A stretch of DNA of 51,579 nucleotides from Pseudomonadota bacterium (GTDB taxonomy: Bacteria; Pseudomonadota; Alphaproteobacteria; Rhizobiales; Xanthobacteraceae): NCBI GenBank assembly GCA_023449855.1, contig JAEXHR010000319.1:1-51579 (forward strand), in the 5' to 3' direction. Below are positions 34,384 to 45,005 of the stretch, piece by piece. The notes beneath the pieces are model-generated. The model ran no database searches and was not told where the DNA came from. It worked only from the letters and a program-made list of their open reading frames with translations. How positions within the stretch are numbered: the stretch's first letter is position 1; every line of letters starts with the position of its first letter. The position numbers and the translations under genes are program-made.

Positions 34384-35340
34384 ATGACATCAGCTGCATT
34401 CGAGACTGCCATCGAAGACGCCGGGGCCATGCTGATCGGTCCGTGGCGTCAGCCGCGCCAGATGCTGCATGCCCAGACCTACGATTCCCATGCATCCATC
34501 CATGATGATGCGACCGCACAAAAGCTTGGCTTCAAGGGCGGTACCATCGAAGGGCCGACCCATTTCAGTCAGTTCGCGCCGCTCTGCGCGAAGCTATGGG
34601 GGCAGGCGTGGTTCGAGGCCGGCTGTCTTTCCGCACACTATCGCAACGCCGTCTTCGAGGGCGAGGAGGTGCAGGCCATTCTGGAGAAGCCCACGAATGG
34701 TGTGCACCATGCAACGGTCCGGATGGTCAAGCGCGACGGCACGGAAGTGCTGCACGGCACGGCATCGGTGGGGCCGGATGCGCCGCCATCGGCGCTCGAT
34801 GTCCGGCTCACCGAACTGAAGCCGCTGATCGACGCGGTCATCCTGCGCGACATCAAGATCGGCATGACGACTGCACCTCAGGACGTCCGAATGGATTTCG
34901 ACCAGCATATGGGCGATCTCTATCCTTTCTCCCTCGCGCAGAAGCTGAAGGTCATCACCGAGCCGTCGCTGTACTACACGCCGGAGGGTGGCAAGGGATC
35001 GCCCTGGGGGCGCCCGATCATCCCGATGGAAATGCTGAGCGTGCTGTTCCAGCACGGAAGCAAGAAGGATGGATTGCCAGTGAAGGGCCCGGCCGTGGGT
35101 CTGTTTGCCGATCAGGAGATCCGCGTCATCAAAGGACCACTCTTCGTCGGCGAGGACTACCGTATCCGGCGCGAAGTGGTCGCGATGTCGGGCAGCAAGC
35201 GCACCGAAAGCCTGTGGGTGCGTACCGAAGTGCGCGACAGCAGTCAGGTCCTGGTGGCAACGATGCTGCTCAATCTGGCGACCCTGAAGGAGTCGTATTC
35301 TCCCTATCAGGCGGAATATGCCGCTCTTTTCAAGAATTAG
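34384..35340 (+). CDS. Hotdog-fold MaoC-like protein, unknown substrate
   Basis: A 318-residue protein starting 14 bases after the carboxylase. The segment HDDATAQKLGFKGGTIEGPT, followed by HFSQFAPL, resembles the active-site region of MaoC-type hydratases/dehydratases (Asp and His in GFxG..VxGxxH/T contexts), and a second half with a similar beta-rich pattern suggests a double hotdog. Function as an enoyl-CoA hydratase or CoA-thioester binding protein is plausible given the ligase and carboxylase upstream. The family assignment is from pattern only. It converges on the TetR gene with an 18-base gap. Confidence 0.6.
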   Translation: MTSAAFETAIEDAGAMLIGPWRQPRQMLHAQTYDSHASIHDDATAQKLGFKGGTIEGPTHFSQFAPLCAKLWGQAWFEAGCLSAHYRNAVFEGEEVQAILEKPTNGVHHATVRMVKRDGTEVLHGTASVGPDAPPSALDVRLTELKPLIDAVILRDIKIGMTTAPQDVRMDFDQHMGDLYPFSLAQKLKVITEPSLYYTPEGGKGSPWGRPIIPMEMLSVLFQHGSKKDGLPVKGPAVGLFADQEIRVIKGPLFVGEDYRIRREVVAMSGSKRTESLWVRTEVRDSSQVLVATMLLNLATLKESYSPYQAEYAALFKN

Positions 35341-35358
35341 ATTGATACGGATTCGCCG

Positions 35359-36027
35359 TTAGCGCGATTTCACGATTTCGCGCATCAGCGGCTTCGACCC
35401 ATCGAGAAACACGCGGACGGCATCGCGCACGATGTCGTCCAGTTTCTCCGGCGTCGGTGTTTCATAGACGAAGCGCCGGATCGCCATGTAGAAGATGCGA
35501 CCGTGCAGGCCCCAGAACATCTCCACTTCGCGCTCCGATAGCGGGACTACATCGCTTGATGGCAGCTTCAGGTCGTGGCGCAGCTCGCGGCATGCGGGCT
35601 CTATGATCTGCTCGCGCACGATCTGCAGATAGCGCTTGGTGATGTCGAACGATTTCATCCCCGAAAACACGAAGATGCGCACCCAGTTATATTCGAACAC
35701 CTGCTGCACATATTCGAGATAGAACTGCGACAGCCGCGCCTGTAGCGGCTGCGAGCGGTCCTGGATCAGCCCGGCCCATGTGGGTGACCAGCGGCTGAGA
35801 TAGATCTCTTCATAGACACGCTCGATCAGCGCTTCCTTGCTCGGGAAGTGGCGATAGATGGCCGAATGGGTGATGCCCATGCGCTTGGCCAGCTCGCGCG
35901 TCTGGCCGCCAAAACCCTGCTCGGCGAAGAACTTGATCGCCTCGTCGAGGATGAAGCGCTCGCGCTCGGCAGCGCGCATGTTGCGGCGCGGCGGCTTTTC
36001 GACGGTTTTGGCGGGCTTTTTGACCAT
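35359..36027 (-). CDS. TetR-family repressor
   Basis: A 222-residue regulator from ATG 36027. The N-terminal helix-turn-helix is at about 25-70 (EAIKFFAEQGFGGQTRELAK, MGITHSAIYRHFPSKEALIERVY). The rest is helical, as usual for a ligand-binding and dimerisation domain. Longer frames to 36192 run through the operator-like site at 36074 and are less likely. It is divergent from the molybdenum-hydroxylase/HAAT operon; two identical sites in the gap make it the probable repressor of both directions. Confidence 0.85.
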   Translation of the reverse strand: MVKKPAKTVEKPPRRNMRAAERERFILDEAIKFFAEQGFGGQTRELAKRMGITHSAIYRHFPSKEALIERVYEEIYLSRWSPTWAGLIQDRSQPLQARLSQFYLEYVQQVFEYNWVRIFVFSGMKSFDITKRYLQIVREQIIEPACRELRHDLKLPSSDVVPLSEREVEMFWGLHGRIFYMAIRRFVYETPTPEKLDDIVRDAVRVFLDGSKPLMREIVKSR

Positions 36028-36073
36028 ATGCACTTCGATTTGCTTGTGACTGAATATCGCAATCGCGAAAAGA

Positions 36074-36085
36074 GACCAAATGGTC
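36074..36085. promoter_or_regulatory. Candidate TetR operator, copy 1
   Basis: GACCAAATGGTC: arms GACCA/TGGTC around AA. It lies 47 bases upstream of the TetR start and just ahead of a TTGACC -35-like box (36093-36098) for the rightward operon. An identical copy lies 53 bases away (centre to centre), about five helical turns, so the two sites face the same side of the DNA. Confidence 0.65.
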
Positions 36086-36126
36086 ATTTCTCTTGACCGC
36101 AGGAATTCGGCGTGCTCTAGATTTAA

Positions 36127-36138
36127 GACCAAATGGTC
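36127..36138. promoter_or_regulatory. Candidate TetR operator, copy 2
   Basis: Second identical GACCAAATGGTC, 38 bases before the TTG start of the FAD subunit, immediately after a TAGATT box (36118-36123) that could be the -10 (19 bases from the -35-like TTGACC, a little long). Binding here would cover the transcription start of the operon. Confidence 0.65.
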
Positions 36139-36176
36139 ACAAAACTCGGCGTCCGCGAGACGTCTGGGAGGATGAG

Positions 36177-37040
36177 TTGAAGGCGAGGGCATTCAACTAT
36201 GTGAGGGCTTCCACGCTCGTGGAGGCGCTGGATGCATTCGAGGAGGCCGGCAGCGATGCGAGCTATATCGCAGGCGGCCAGAGCCTCGTGCCGGCGCTTG
36301 CCTTGCGTTTGCAGGCGCCTGAGGTGCTCATCGACATCGCGCATGTTCCCGATCTTCAAGGCATCGAGCTCAGAGGCAGCTGGCTTCGGATCGGTGCGCT
36401 GACGCGCCATGCCGAGGTGCTCACCGATCCGCTGATCCGTCAGCATGCGCCGCTCTACAGCGAAGCCGCGCCGCATGTCGCTCATCCGGCGATTCGTAAC
36501 AAAGGTACGCTCGGCGGCAGCGTTTCCCATGCCGATCCCGCGTCGGAATTCCCGGCGATGACTTTGGCGCTCGGCGCCGAACTCGAAATTGCCAATCGCG
36601 AGGGGACGCGTCGCGTACCGGCGGATGAGTTTTTCGTCGATCTGTTCCAGACCGCCATCGAGCCCGGCGAATTGCTGGTCGCCATTCATGTCCCGATCGT
36701 GCGACCCGGCCATCGATGGGCCTTCCATGAGCTTGCCCGTCGTCGCGGCGATTTCGCATTGGTTGGCTGCGGCGTTCTTGCAGAGATCGTGGACGGCGCG
36801 ATTGAGCAAATTCGGATTGCGCTGTTCTCGGTAGGCAACACGCCGCTACGCGCCTGGAAAGCGGAAGACGCATTGATGGGGCGTATTCTCAATCAGGATG
36901 CCATCGCTGCAGCGCAAGCTGCTGTCATGCACGATATCGACCCACCCGAGGATGAGAACGTGCCACCCGCCATGCGCCGCCATCTGGCGCGCGTGTTACT
37001 CGGTCGTCTGCTCGGCCAGATCGCGAGGCAGGAGCCATGA
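36177..37040 (+). CDS. Molybdenum hydroxylase FAD subunit (CoxM type)
   Basis: A 287-residue flavoprotein subunit of the xanthine oxidase/CO dehydrogenase family. FAD-binding motifs AGGQSL (about 36-41) and NKGTLGGSVSHADP are present. The only workable start is TTG 36177, preceded by GGGAGGA (36166-36172); the ATG at 36172 meets a stop at once. It passes electrons from the molybdenum subunit through the iron-sulfur subunit to an acceptor. The stop overlaps the next start (ATGA 37037-37040). Confidence 0.85.
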   Translation: MKARAFNYVRASTLVEALDAFEEAGSDASYIAGGQSLVPALALRLQAPEVLIDIAHVPDLQGIELRGSWLRIGALTRHAEVLTDPLIRQHAPLYSEAAPHVAHPAIRNKGTLGGSVSHADPASEFPAMTLALGAELEIANREGTRRVPADEFFVDLFQTAIEPGELLVAIHVPIVRPGHRWAFHELARRRGDFALVGCGVLAEIVDGAIEQIRIALFSVGNTPLRAWKAEDALMGRILNQDAIAAAQAAVMHDIDPPEDENVPPAMRRHLARVLLGRLLGQIARQEP

Positions 37041-37525
37041 GCGATCTCATCGATGTGGCTATGACCGTGAATGGCGCTGAGGTCGCGCATCGCGTCCCGG
37101 CGCGAACCACGCTTGCCGATTTCCTGCGCCAGACATTGGAACTTACCGGGACGCATACCGGATGCGAGATGGGCGTCTGCGGTGCATGTCTTGTGCTCCT
37201 CGATGGCCGTGTCGTCCATTCGTGCCTGACCTTCGCCGTGCAGGCGAGCGGCTCGACTATCGAGACGGTGGAAGGCTTGACCGAACGTGCGGTCATCGCC
37301 GATCTGCAGGAGGCCTTCCACCAGCGCAATTCATTGCAATGCGGCTTCTGCACCCCGGGCATGCTGATGACCGCCTATAGCCTGCTGTCGCAGCCGGGCA
37401 TTCCAACGCGCGAGGAAATTCGCGACGCGCTGTCGGGCAACTACTGCCGTTGCACCGGTTATGAAGCGATCGTCGATGCCATCGAGACGACGGCGCGCAA
37501 TCGCGCCGAGGAGGTGGACGCATGA
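37037..37525 (+). CDS. Molybdenum hydroxylase [2Fe-2S] subunit (CoxS type)
   Basis: A 162-residue subunit with two 2Fe-2S centres: plant-type GCEMGVCGACLVLLDGRVVHSC region (cysteines CEMGVCGAC and SC) near residues 42-62, and the helical centre QCGFCTPGM and NYCRCTGY. It is complete in length and motifs for the family. ATGA overlaps occur on both sides, so the three subunits are translationally coupled and should be made in equal amounts. Confidence 0.9.
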   Translation: MSDLIDVAMTVNGAEVAHRVPARTTLADFLRQTLELTGTHTGCEMGVCGACLVLLDGRVVHSCLTFAVQASGSTIETVEGLTERAVIADLQEAFHQRNSLQCGFCTPGMLMTAYSLLSQPGIPTREEIRDALSGNYCRCTGYEAIVDAIETTARNRAEEVDA

Positions 37526-39894
37526 GCGCGATCACCTCACTGGATCGTCCGAACTCCTATATCGGCCGCTCAGTGCCGCGGCCGAATGCCAAGCGACTGC
37601 TTGCCGGTCGTGGTCGTTATGTAACGGACATAACGTTGCCGCGGATGTTGCATGTCGCCTATGTCCGCAGTCCCTATGCGCATGCGAAGATCGTGTCGAT
37701 CGACGCGCAGGCGGCGCGCGAGGCGCCCGGTGTGCGGCTGGTCGCTACCGGCGAGGATCTCGCAAAACTCTGTTCGCCATGGGTCGGCACCATGGATCAC
37801 TTCAAGGGCATGAAGTCGCCGCCGCAATGGCCGTTGCCCATCGACAAGGTGGTGTGGGCCGGGCAGGCGGTAGTCGCCGTCGTCGCCGATACGCGCGCGC
37901 TGGCGGAAGATGCTGCCGAGCTGGTGTCGATCGAGTTCGATGAGCTTCCCGCCGTCGTCGATATCGATGCGGCCCGCGATCCCGGGGCGCCGATGATCTC
38001 GCCGGAGCTTGGCAGCAATCTGTGCTTCCAGGGTAAGCTGGACACCGGTGGTGTCGACGATGTGTTCGCCGGGGCCGCGCATGTGGTCGAGGAGGAATTT
38101 CACTTCGGCCGACACACCGCCGTCACCATGGAGCCGCGCGCGATCATCGCCGATTACGATGCCAGCGAGCCGAAGCTGACGGTGCATCATGCCACGCAGA
38201 CGCCGTATCAGTTCCAGGATATCTATGCACGGCACTACGGCATCCCGGAAGCCTGCGTGCGCGTGATCGCGCCCGACATCGGCGGTTCGTTCGGCATGAA
38301 GCTGCACATGTATCACGAGGACATGGCGGTGGTCGGGCTCAGCATGATGCTGGGACGTCCGGTGAAATATGTCGCCGATCGCATGGAATCCTTCGTGTCC
38401 GACATCCACGCGCGCGACCACCGCGTTCGTGCGCGCATGGCGGCGGATGCCGACGGTACTATCCTTGCGATGGATGTCGAGGACGTCACCGGCATCGGCG
38501 CTTTCTCCGCCTATCCGCGCACCAGCGTGGTGGAGGGCAATCAGGTTTATCGCCTGATGGGCGCGCCCTACACGTTCAGGAACTACCGTGCCGATCTGCA
38601 GGTGGTGTTCCAGAACAAGGTGCAGATGAGCCAGTACCGCGCCGTCGGTCATCCCGTGGCCTGCACGGTAACCGAGCGGCTGGTGGACATGATCGCCGCG
38701 AAGACGTCGCGCGATGTGTTCGATATCCGCAGCGGCAACCTGATCCCGGACGATGCCTATCCTTGCACGTCGCCCACCGGCTACAAGTTCGAGGCGCTGT
38801 CGCATCACGCCTGTCTCGCGAAAATTCGCGAGATGATGGACTATGACGGCCTGCGCGCCGAGCAGGCCGAACTGCGCAAGCAGGGCATCCATCGCGGCAT
38901 CGGCATCGCCACTTTTGTCGAGATCACCAATCCGAGCCCTGCCTTCTACGGCGTCGGCGGCGTGCGCATCTCGTCGCAGGATGGCGCCATTCTCAAGATC
39001 ACGCCATCCGGCGATGTGCGCTGCCTGATCTCGATCACCGAGCTCGGGCAGGGCACCGAGACTATCGTTGGGCAGATCGTGGCCGAACATCTCGGCGTCG
39101 ATCGCGATCGCATCAAGGTCATCACGGGCGATACCGAAACGACGCCCCACGGCGGCGCCACTTACGCCTGCCGCGGCGCCGGCATCGGTGGCGAGACAGC
39201 CCTGCAGGCAGCGCAGAAGCTCAAGGGCAACGTGCTGTCCGTCGCTGCGGCCATCCTGCAGGAGGAAGCTGACAAGCTCGACATGCAGGCCGGCTGGATC
39301 ATCGACAAGGCCACCAGCCAGCAACGTATCGAACTCGCCGAGATCGCGCGCATCGCCTATTTCCGTTCGGATACACTGCCGCCTGGCACCCAGGCGCAGC
39401 TCTCCGTCGCGCATCATTATGCGCCGGAGGGCTATCCGTTCGCCTTCACCAATGGTGTGCAGGCCTGTCATCTTGAACTCGATGTCGAGACGGGCTTCGT
39501 GAAGATCCTGAAGATGTGGGTGGTCGAGGATTGCGGCCGCGTCATCAATCCGCTGCTGGTGGACGAGCAGATCCGCGGCGGCGTGGTTCAGGGCCTGGGC
39601 GCGGCGTTCTTCGAGGAATGCGTTTATGGCGAGAACGGCCAGCTCACCAACGGATCGCTCGCGGACTATCTCGTCCCCATGGCGGTGGAAATGCCCGATA
39701 TCGTCGTCGCCCATGTGGAGACGCCGACACTGGATACCCAGCTCGGCGCCAAGGGCGTGGGCGAAGCAGGGACCGCCGCGGCTTCTGCTGCGGCGATGAA
39801 TGCCATCAACGATGCAATGTCGCCATTCGGCGGCACCATCGCGCAGGTACCGATGACACCTGCGCGCATACTCAAGGCGCTTGGACACATCTGA
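37522..39894 (+). CDS. Molybdenum hydroxylase catalytic subunit (CoxL-like, not true CO dehydrogenase)
   Basis: A 790-residue molybdopterin-binding subunit of the xanthine oxidase family, with the catalytic glutamate Glu748 in GVGEAG and Mo-cofactor motifs (GGSFGMK, GQGTET). The active-site loop that reads AYRCSFR in CO dehydrogenase and AYRGAGR in many relatives is here QYRAVGHP (371-378): the copper-binding cysteine position is Ala374. CO oxidation is therefore unlikely; hydroxylation of an aldehyde or an N-heteroaromatic is more probable. It is followed 30 bases later by a full HAAT importer that may bring in the substrate. Confidence 0.85.
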   Translation: MSAITSLDRPNSYIGRSVPRPNAKRLLAGRGRYVTDITLPRMLHVAYVRSPYAHAKIVSIDAQAAREAPGVRLVATGEDLAKLCSPWVGTMDHFKGMKSPPQWPLPIDKVVWAGQAVVAVVADTRALAEDAAELVSIEFDELPAVVDIDAARDPGAPMISPELGSNLCFQGKLDTGGVDDVFAGAAHVVEEEFHFGRHTAVTMEPRAIIADYDASEPKLTVHHATQTPYQFQDIYARHYGIPEACVRVIAPDIGGSFGMKLHMYHEDMAVVGLSMMLGRPVKYVADRMESFVSDIHARDHRVRARMAADADGTILAMDVEDVTGIGAFSAYPRTSVVEGNQVYRLMGAPYTFRNYRADLQVVFQNKVQMSQYRAVGHPVACTVTERLVDMIAAKTSRDVFDIRSGNLIPDDAYPCTSPTGYKFEALSHHACLAKIREMMDYDGLRAEQAELRKQGIHRGIGIATFVEITNPSPAFYGVGGVRISSQDGAILKITPSGDVRCLISITELGQGTETIVGQIVAEHLGVDRDRIKVITGDTETTPHGGATYACRGAGIGGETALQAAQKLKGNVLSVAAAILQEEADKLDMQAGWIIDKATSQQRIELAEIARIAYFRSDTLPPGTQAQLSVAHHYAPEGYPFAFTNGVQACHLELDVETGFVKILKMWVVEDCGRVINPLLVDEQIRGGVVQGLGAAFFEECVYGENGQLTNGSLADYLVPMAVEMPDIVVAHVETPTLDTQLGAKGVGEAGTAAASAAAMNAINDAMSPFGGTIAQVPMTPARILKALGHI

Positions 39895-39924
39895 TCGACA
39901 AAACTGACAACAGGGAGGGAGCAC

Positions 39925-41175
39925 ATGACCAAGGACAATCACAACTCGAACCGTTTCAATATTTCGCGTCGCCATATGCTGGCTGCGCTTGGCACCGGCG
40001 CAAGCATGGTCGCGATGCCGTGGATCGCCCGCGCGGCCGACGACACCATCCGGATCGGCTTTCCGACGCCGCTGACCGGCCCGTTCGCAGCCGAGGCCAA
40101 GGACCAGGTCAAGAGCGCCGAACTCGCCGTCAAGCAGGTCAACGACAAGGGTGGCGTCAATGGTCGCAAAGTCGAACTTCTTGTGCGTGACGACAAGCTC
40201 AATGGCGGCGAAGCCGCGACGCGCACGCTGGAACTGATCGAGAAGGACAAGGTGCATGCGATCGTCGGATCGCTGTCCAGCGCCGTGCAGCTCGCGGTCA
40301 ACGAAGTCACCCGCGCCCGCGGCGTGCTCTATGTCTCGATCAGCCAGTCCGACACCATCAACGAGGTGAAGGATTTCAGCAAATACACCTTCCATGAAGC
40401 GCTGAACCCGACCATGACGACCGCGGCCGTTGCGCGGCACAGCTTCAAGAAGGGCACCAAGGTCGCGCATCTCGTCGCCGACTATGCCTATGGCCATGAA
40501 ATGCTGCGCGGCTTCAAGCGTGCGCAGGCAGCGATCGGCGCGGAGACCGTGGGCGAGATCATGCACCCGTTCGGCGCTGCAGATTATTCGACCTTCATGC
40601 CACGCCTGCGCTCGATGCGTCCGGATATCCTCTGCATCAGCAATTTCGGCCGCGACCAGGCGAATTCGATCAAGCAGGCGGTGGATTTCGGCCTCAAGCA
40701 GAGCGCGAAGATCGTCGTGCCGGTGCTGCTGCACAATCAGCGCCTCGCGGTCAGCCCGGAAGTGTTCGAGGGCGTGGTCGGCGGCTCCAACTTCTATTGG
40801 GGTCTCGAAAGCACTGTGCCCTCGGCCAAGGCGTTCAACGATGCCTATCGTGCGGCCAATGGCGGCGCGATCCCGACCGACTACGGCGCTTATGGCTATA
40901 CCGGCGTGATGTCGCTGTTGCAGGCGATGCAGGCGGCGGGCGGCACCGACACCGACAAGGTGATCGCGGCCCTCGAGGCGCTGAAATATGACGTTGCCAA
41001 GGGCCCGCAATATTATCGCAAATGCGACCACCAGTCGGTGCAGTCGGTGCTCGTCCTGGAGTCCAAGAAGAAAGCCGACATGAAGGGCGACAGCGATCTG
41101 TTCAGCATCGTCGCCAATGAAGCGCCGTCGGAACAGGTGCTGCGCACCTGCACCGAACTCGGCTTCCCCACCTAA
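39925..41175 (+). CDS. HAAT-type ABC importer binding protein (Peripla_BP_6)
   Basis: A 416-residue binding protein of the branched-chain amino acid/urea/aromatic type, with a twin-arginine signal (ISRRHMLAALG) cleaved near ARA-ADDT. The family start IRIGFPTPLTGPFA and LAVKQVNDKGGVNGRKVELL (20 residues) are clear. GGGAGGG precedes the ATG. All four membrane and ATPase components follow in order, so the importer is complete; its ligand is likely the molybdenum hydroxylase substrate, not an amino acid. Confidence 0.87.
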   Translation: MTKDNHNSNRFNISRRHMLAALGTGASMVAMPWIARAADDTIRIGFPTPLTGPFAAEAKDQVKSAELAVKQVNDKGGVNGRKVELLVRDDKLNGGEAATRTLELIEKDKVHAIVGSLSSAVQLAVNEVTRARGVLYVSISQSDTINEVKDFSKYTFHEALNPTMTTAAVARHSFKKGTKVAHLVADYAYGHEMLRGFKRAQAAIGAETVGEIMHPFGAADYSTFMPRLRSMRPDILCISNFGRDQANSIKQAVDFGLKQSAKIVVPVLLHNQRLAVSPEVFEGVVGGSNFYWGLESTVPSAKAFNDAYRAANGGAIPTDYGAYGYTGVMSLLQAMQAAGGTDTDKVIAALEALKYDVAKGPQYYRKCDHQSVQSVLVLESKKKADMKGDSDLFSIVANEAPSEQVLRTCTELGFPT

Positions 41176-41193
41176 GAAGGCACGCGCCGTCCC

Positions 41194-42060
41194 ATGGATA
41201 CAGAACTCATTCTGATGCAACTCTTTTCCGGAGTTGCCCTCGGTGCCATCCTCGTGATCACCGCGCTCGGCCTGTCGATCATCTTCGGCATGATGGGCGT
41301 GGTGAATTTCGCGCATGGCGCCCTGTTCATGGTCGGCGCCTATGCCGGGCTGTGGGTCGCTTCACTCACCGGCAGTTTCTGGTGGGGGCTTCTGGTTGCT
41401 CCCATCATGATCGGCGTGTTCGGCATGTTGATCGAATTCGTCCTGATCCGGCGGCTCTATGGCCGCTCGATCGACGATCCGCTGCTGCTCACCTTCGGCC
41501 TCAGCTATGTGCTGGTCGAAGGCGTGCGCATCGTGTTCGGCAGTGACGGCATCCCGTTCCCGACGCCGGCACTGCTCACCGGCGTGGTCGATCTCGGCGT
41601 CGGCTTCTTCCCGATCTATCGCATCTTCGTGGTCGGCCTCGTGTTCGCCATCGTCCTGCTGCTGTGGCTCGGGTTGGAGAAGACCAAGTTCGGCCTCATC
41701 GTCCGCGCCGGATCGCGCGATCCCACCATGATGCGCGTGCTCGGCGTCGATATCAGCAAGGTATGGCTCGGCGTGTTCGGCCTCGGCGTCGGTCTTGCCG
41801 CGCTCGGCGGTGTGCTCGCCGGTCCGATGCGCTCGGTCAATCCGGAAATGGGCGCGCTGGTGTTGGCCGAGGCCTTTGTGGTGACGGTCATCGGCGGCCT
41901 TGGCTCGCTGGTCGGCGCCATCATCGCCGGGCTTCTGGTCGGCGTCGTCATCAGCATGACCGCGCTGTTCGCACCCGAAATGGCGACCATCGTGATGTTT
42001 GCGCTGATGGCCATCGTGCTTCTGATCCGGCCGCAGGGCCTGTTCGGCAAACTCGCGTAA
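41194..42060 (+). CDS. HAAT-type permease, LivH type
   Basis: A 288-residue inner-membrane permease with about eight helices and typical LivH motifs (ITALGLSIIFGMMGVVNFAHG, in part; EAFVVTVIGGLGSLVGA). It starts 18 bases after the binding-protein stop. Works with the LivM-type partner encoded 13 bases downstream. Confidence 0.87.
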   Translation: MDTELILMQLFSGVALGAILVITALGLSIIFGMMGVVNFAHGALFMVGAYAGLWVASLTGSFWWGLLVAPIMIGVFGMLIEFVLIRRLYGRSIDDPLLLTFGLSYVLVEGVRIVFGSDGIPFPTPALLTGVVDLGVGFFPIYRIFVVGLVFAIVLLLWLGLEKTKFGLIVRAGSRDPTMMRVLGVDISKVWLGVFGLGVGLAALGGVLAGPMRSVNPEMGALVLAEAFVVTVIGGLGSLVGAIIAGLLVGVVISMTALFAPEMATIVMFALMAIVLLIRPQGLFGKLA

Positions 42061-42073
42061 CGGAGCAGAGATC

Positions 42074-43062
42074 ATGAATTCCCCGGCTGTTACCGCCCCG
42101 TTGCCCGCTGAGGCGCGAAAGCCCGCGCGTCTCAAGGCTGTCATGACCACCTATCGCGTCCCGCTGTCGATCCTCGCGCTGTGCATCCTGCCCTGGCTGC
42201 TGCCGTCCAAGGCGCTGGCGGTCAACGTGCTGATCTACGGCGTCGTCTGCGTCGGTTATAACCTGCTGTTCGGCTACACTGGCCTGTTGTCGTTCGGGCA
42301 CGCCGCCTTCTTCGGCGCCGGCGCCTATATCACCGGCATCGCCATCGGCCAGTTCGGCGTGCCCTGGTATCTCGCGGTGATGATGGGCGTTGCCGGCGGC
42401 GCGGTGCTGGCTTTCATCATCGGCGGCATGTCCACGCGCACGCGCGGCATCTATTTTTCGATGGTTACGCTCGCGCTCGCGCAGCTCGTCTATTACGTGG
42501 CGCTGCAGGCCTCCGGATGGACCGGCGGCGAAAACGGGCTGCGCGGCTTTACGGTGAACAAGATCAACCTGTTCGGATTCGACATCAACTTTCTCGATCC
42601 CGTTAACAAATACTACGTGCTGATGCTGTTCGCCGCCGCGGCGCTGTGGCTGGTCTCACGTATTCTCAATTCGCCCTTCGGCGCTGCCATCGAGGCGATC
42701 CGCGAGAACGAGCGTCGTGCCCGCACCTGCGGCTATGATGTCGAGCGTACAAAGCTTCTGTCCTTCACGCTGTCGGGCACCATCTGCGCCCTCGGCGGCA
42801 CCATGTCAGCGCTGCATCTCGCTTTCGTTCCGCTGGAATCGCTGCACTATCTCACCTCGGGCATGATCGTGATGATGACGCTGCTTGGTGGGGCCTCGAG
42901 CTTCTTCGGCCCGTTCATCGGGGCGTTGGTGTTCCTCTTGATGGAAGACGTTTTCTCGCTGTGGACGTCGCATTGGCAGATCATCGTCGGCTCCATCTTC
43001 GTGTTGTTCGTCCTGTTCCTGCCCAAGGGCATCTGGGGCACATTCCTGTCGAGGGCTGTCCG

Positions 43063-43066
<4 letters not shown>
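42074..43066 (+). CDS. HAAT-type permease, LivM type
   Basis: A 330-residue permease with about ten helices and LivM signatures (YNLLFGYTGLLSFGHAAFFG, 20 residues; AIRENERRARTCGYDV). The C-terminal LPKGIWG end is typical. The stop overlaps the ATPase start by ATGA (43063-43066). Confidence 0.87.
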
Positions 43067-44515
<1,449 letters not shown>

Positions 44516-44541
44516 GCGCTGGCTCCCAAGGAAATGATACG

Positions 44542-44991
44542 ATGCAGATGAACGACAGCCAGACCATTCCGGCCTCGCGCGAGACGGTGTGGGCCGCGCT
44601 CAACGATCCCGCTGTGCTGAAGCAATGCATTCCTGGTTGCCAGGAACTGGAGATGACGTCGCCGACGGAGATGACGGCCAAGGTCGTCATCAAGGTCGGC
44701 CCAGTGAAGGCGAGTTTCGGCGGCAAGGTCACGCTGAGCGATCTCGATCCGCCGAACGGTTACAAGATCACGGGTGAGGGCTCCGGCGGCGTCGCCGGCT
44801 TTGCCAAAGGTGGTGCGGCGATCCAGCTTGAGGCGGCCGGCGAGACCGAGACGATCCTGCATTATCAGGTCGACTCCCAGATCGGCGGCAAGCTGGCCCA
44901 GCTCGGCGGTCGGCTCATCGATGCTACGGCAAAGAAACTGGCCGGCGAATTCTTTGCCAAGTTCGGTGCGGTGGTCTCTGGCGCGAGCTGA
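44542..44991 (+). CDS. CoxG-family SRPBCC protein
   Basis: A 149-residue protein of the CO dehydrogenase subunit G family: MNDSQTIPASRETVWAALND start, LKQCIPGCQEL and EGSGGVAGFAKGGAA motifs. In Oligotropha CoxG helps recruit the CO dehydrogenase to the membrane (from memory); here it likely plays the same role for the CoxMSL-like hydroxylase. AAGGAA at 44528-44533 supports ATG 44542; ATG 44548 is possible. It ends the operon, converging on a LysR gene with 14 bases between them. Confidence 0.85.
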   Translation: MQMNDSQTIPASRETVWAALNDPAVLKQCIPGCQELEMTSPTEMTAKVVIKVGPVKASFGGKVTLSDLDPPNGYKITGEGSGGVAGFAKGGAAIQLEAAGETETILHYQVDSQIGGKLAQLGGRLIDATAKKLAGEFFAKFGAVVSGAS

Positions 44992-45005
44992 GCGCCGACG
45001 CCGAT

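Noticed and set aside
32474..34519. 681-residue minus-strand frame
   Set aside because: Shadow of the carboxylase gene; no ribosome site and no recognisable domain.
37570..41316. 1248-residue open frame on the minus strand
   Set aside because: Very long but lies opposite the CoxL-like and binding-protein genes. Composition is His/Arg/Asp-rich with no motifs, as expected for the antisense of high-GC codons.
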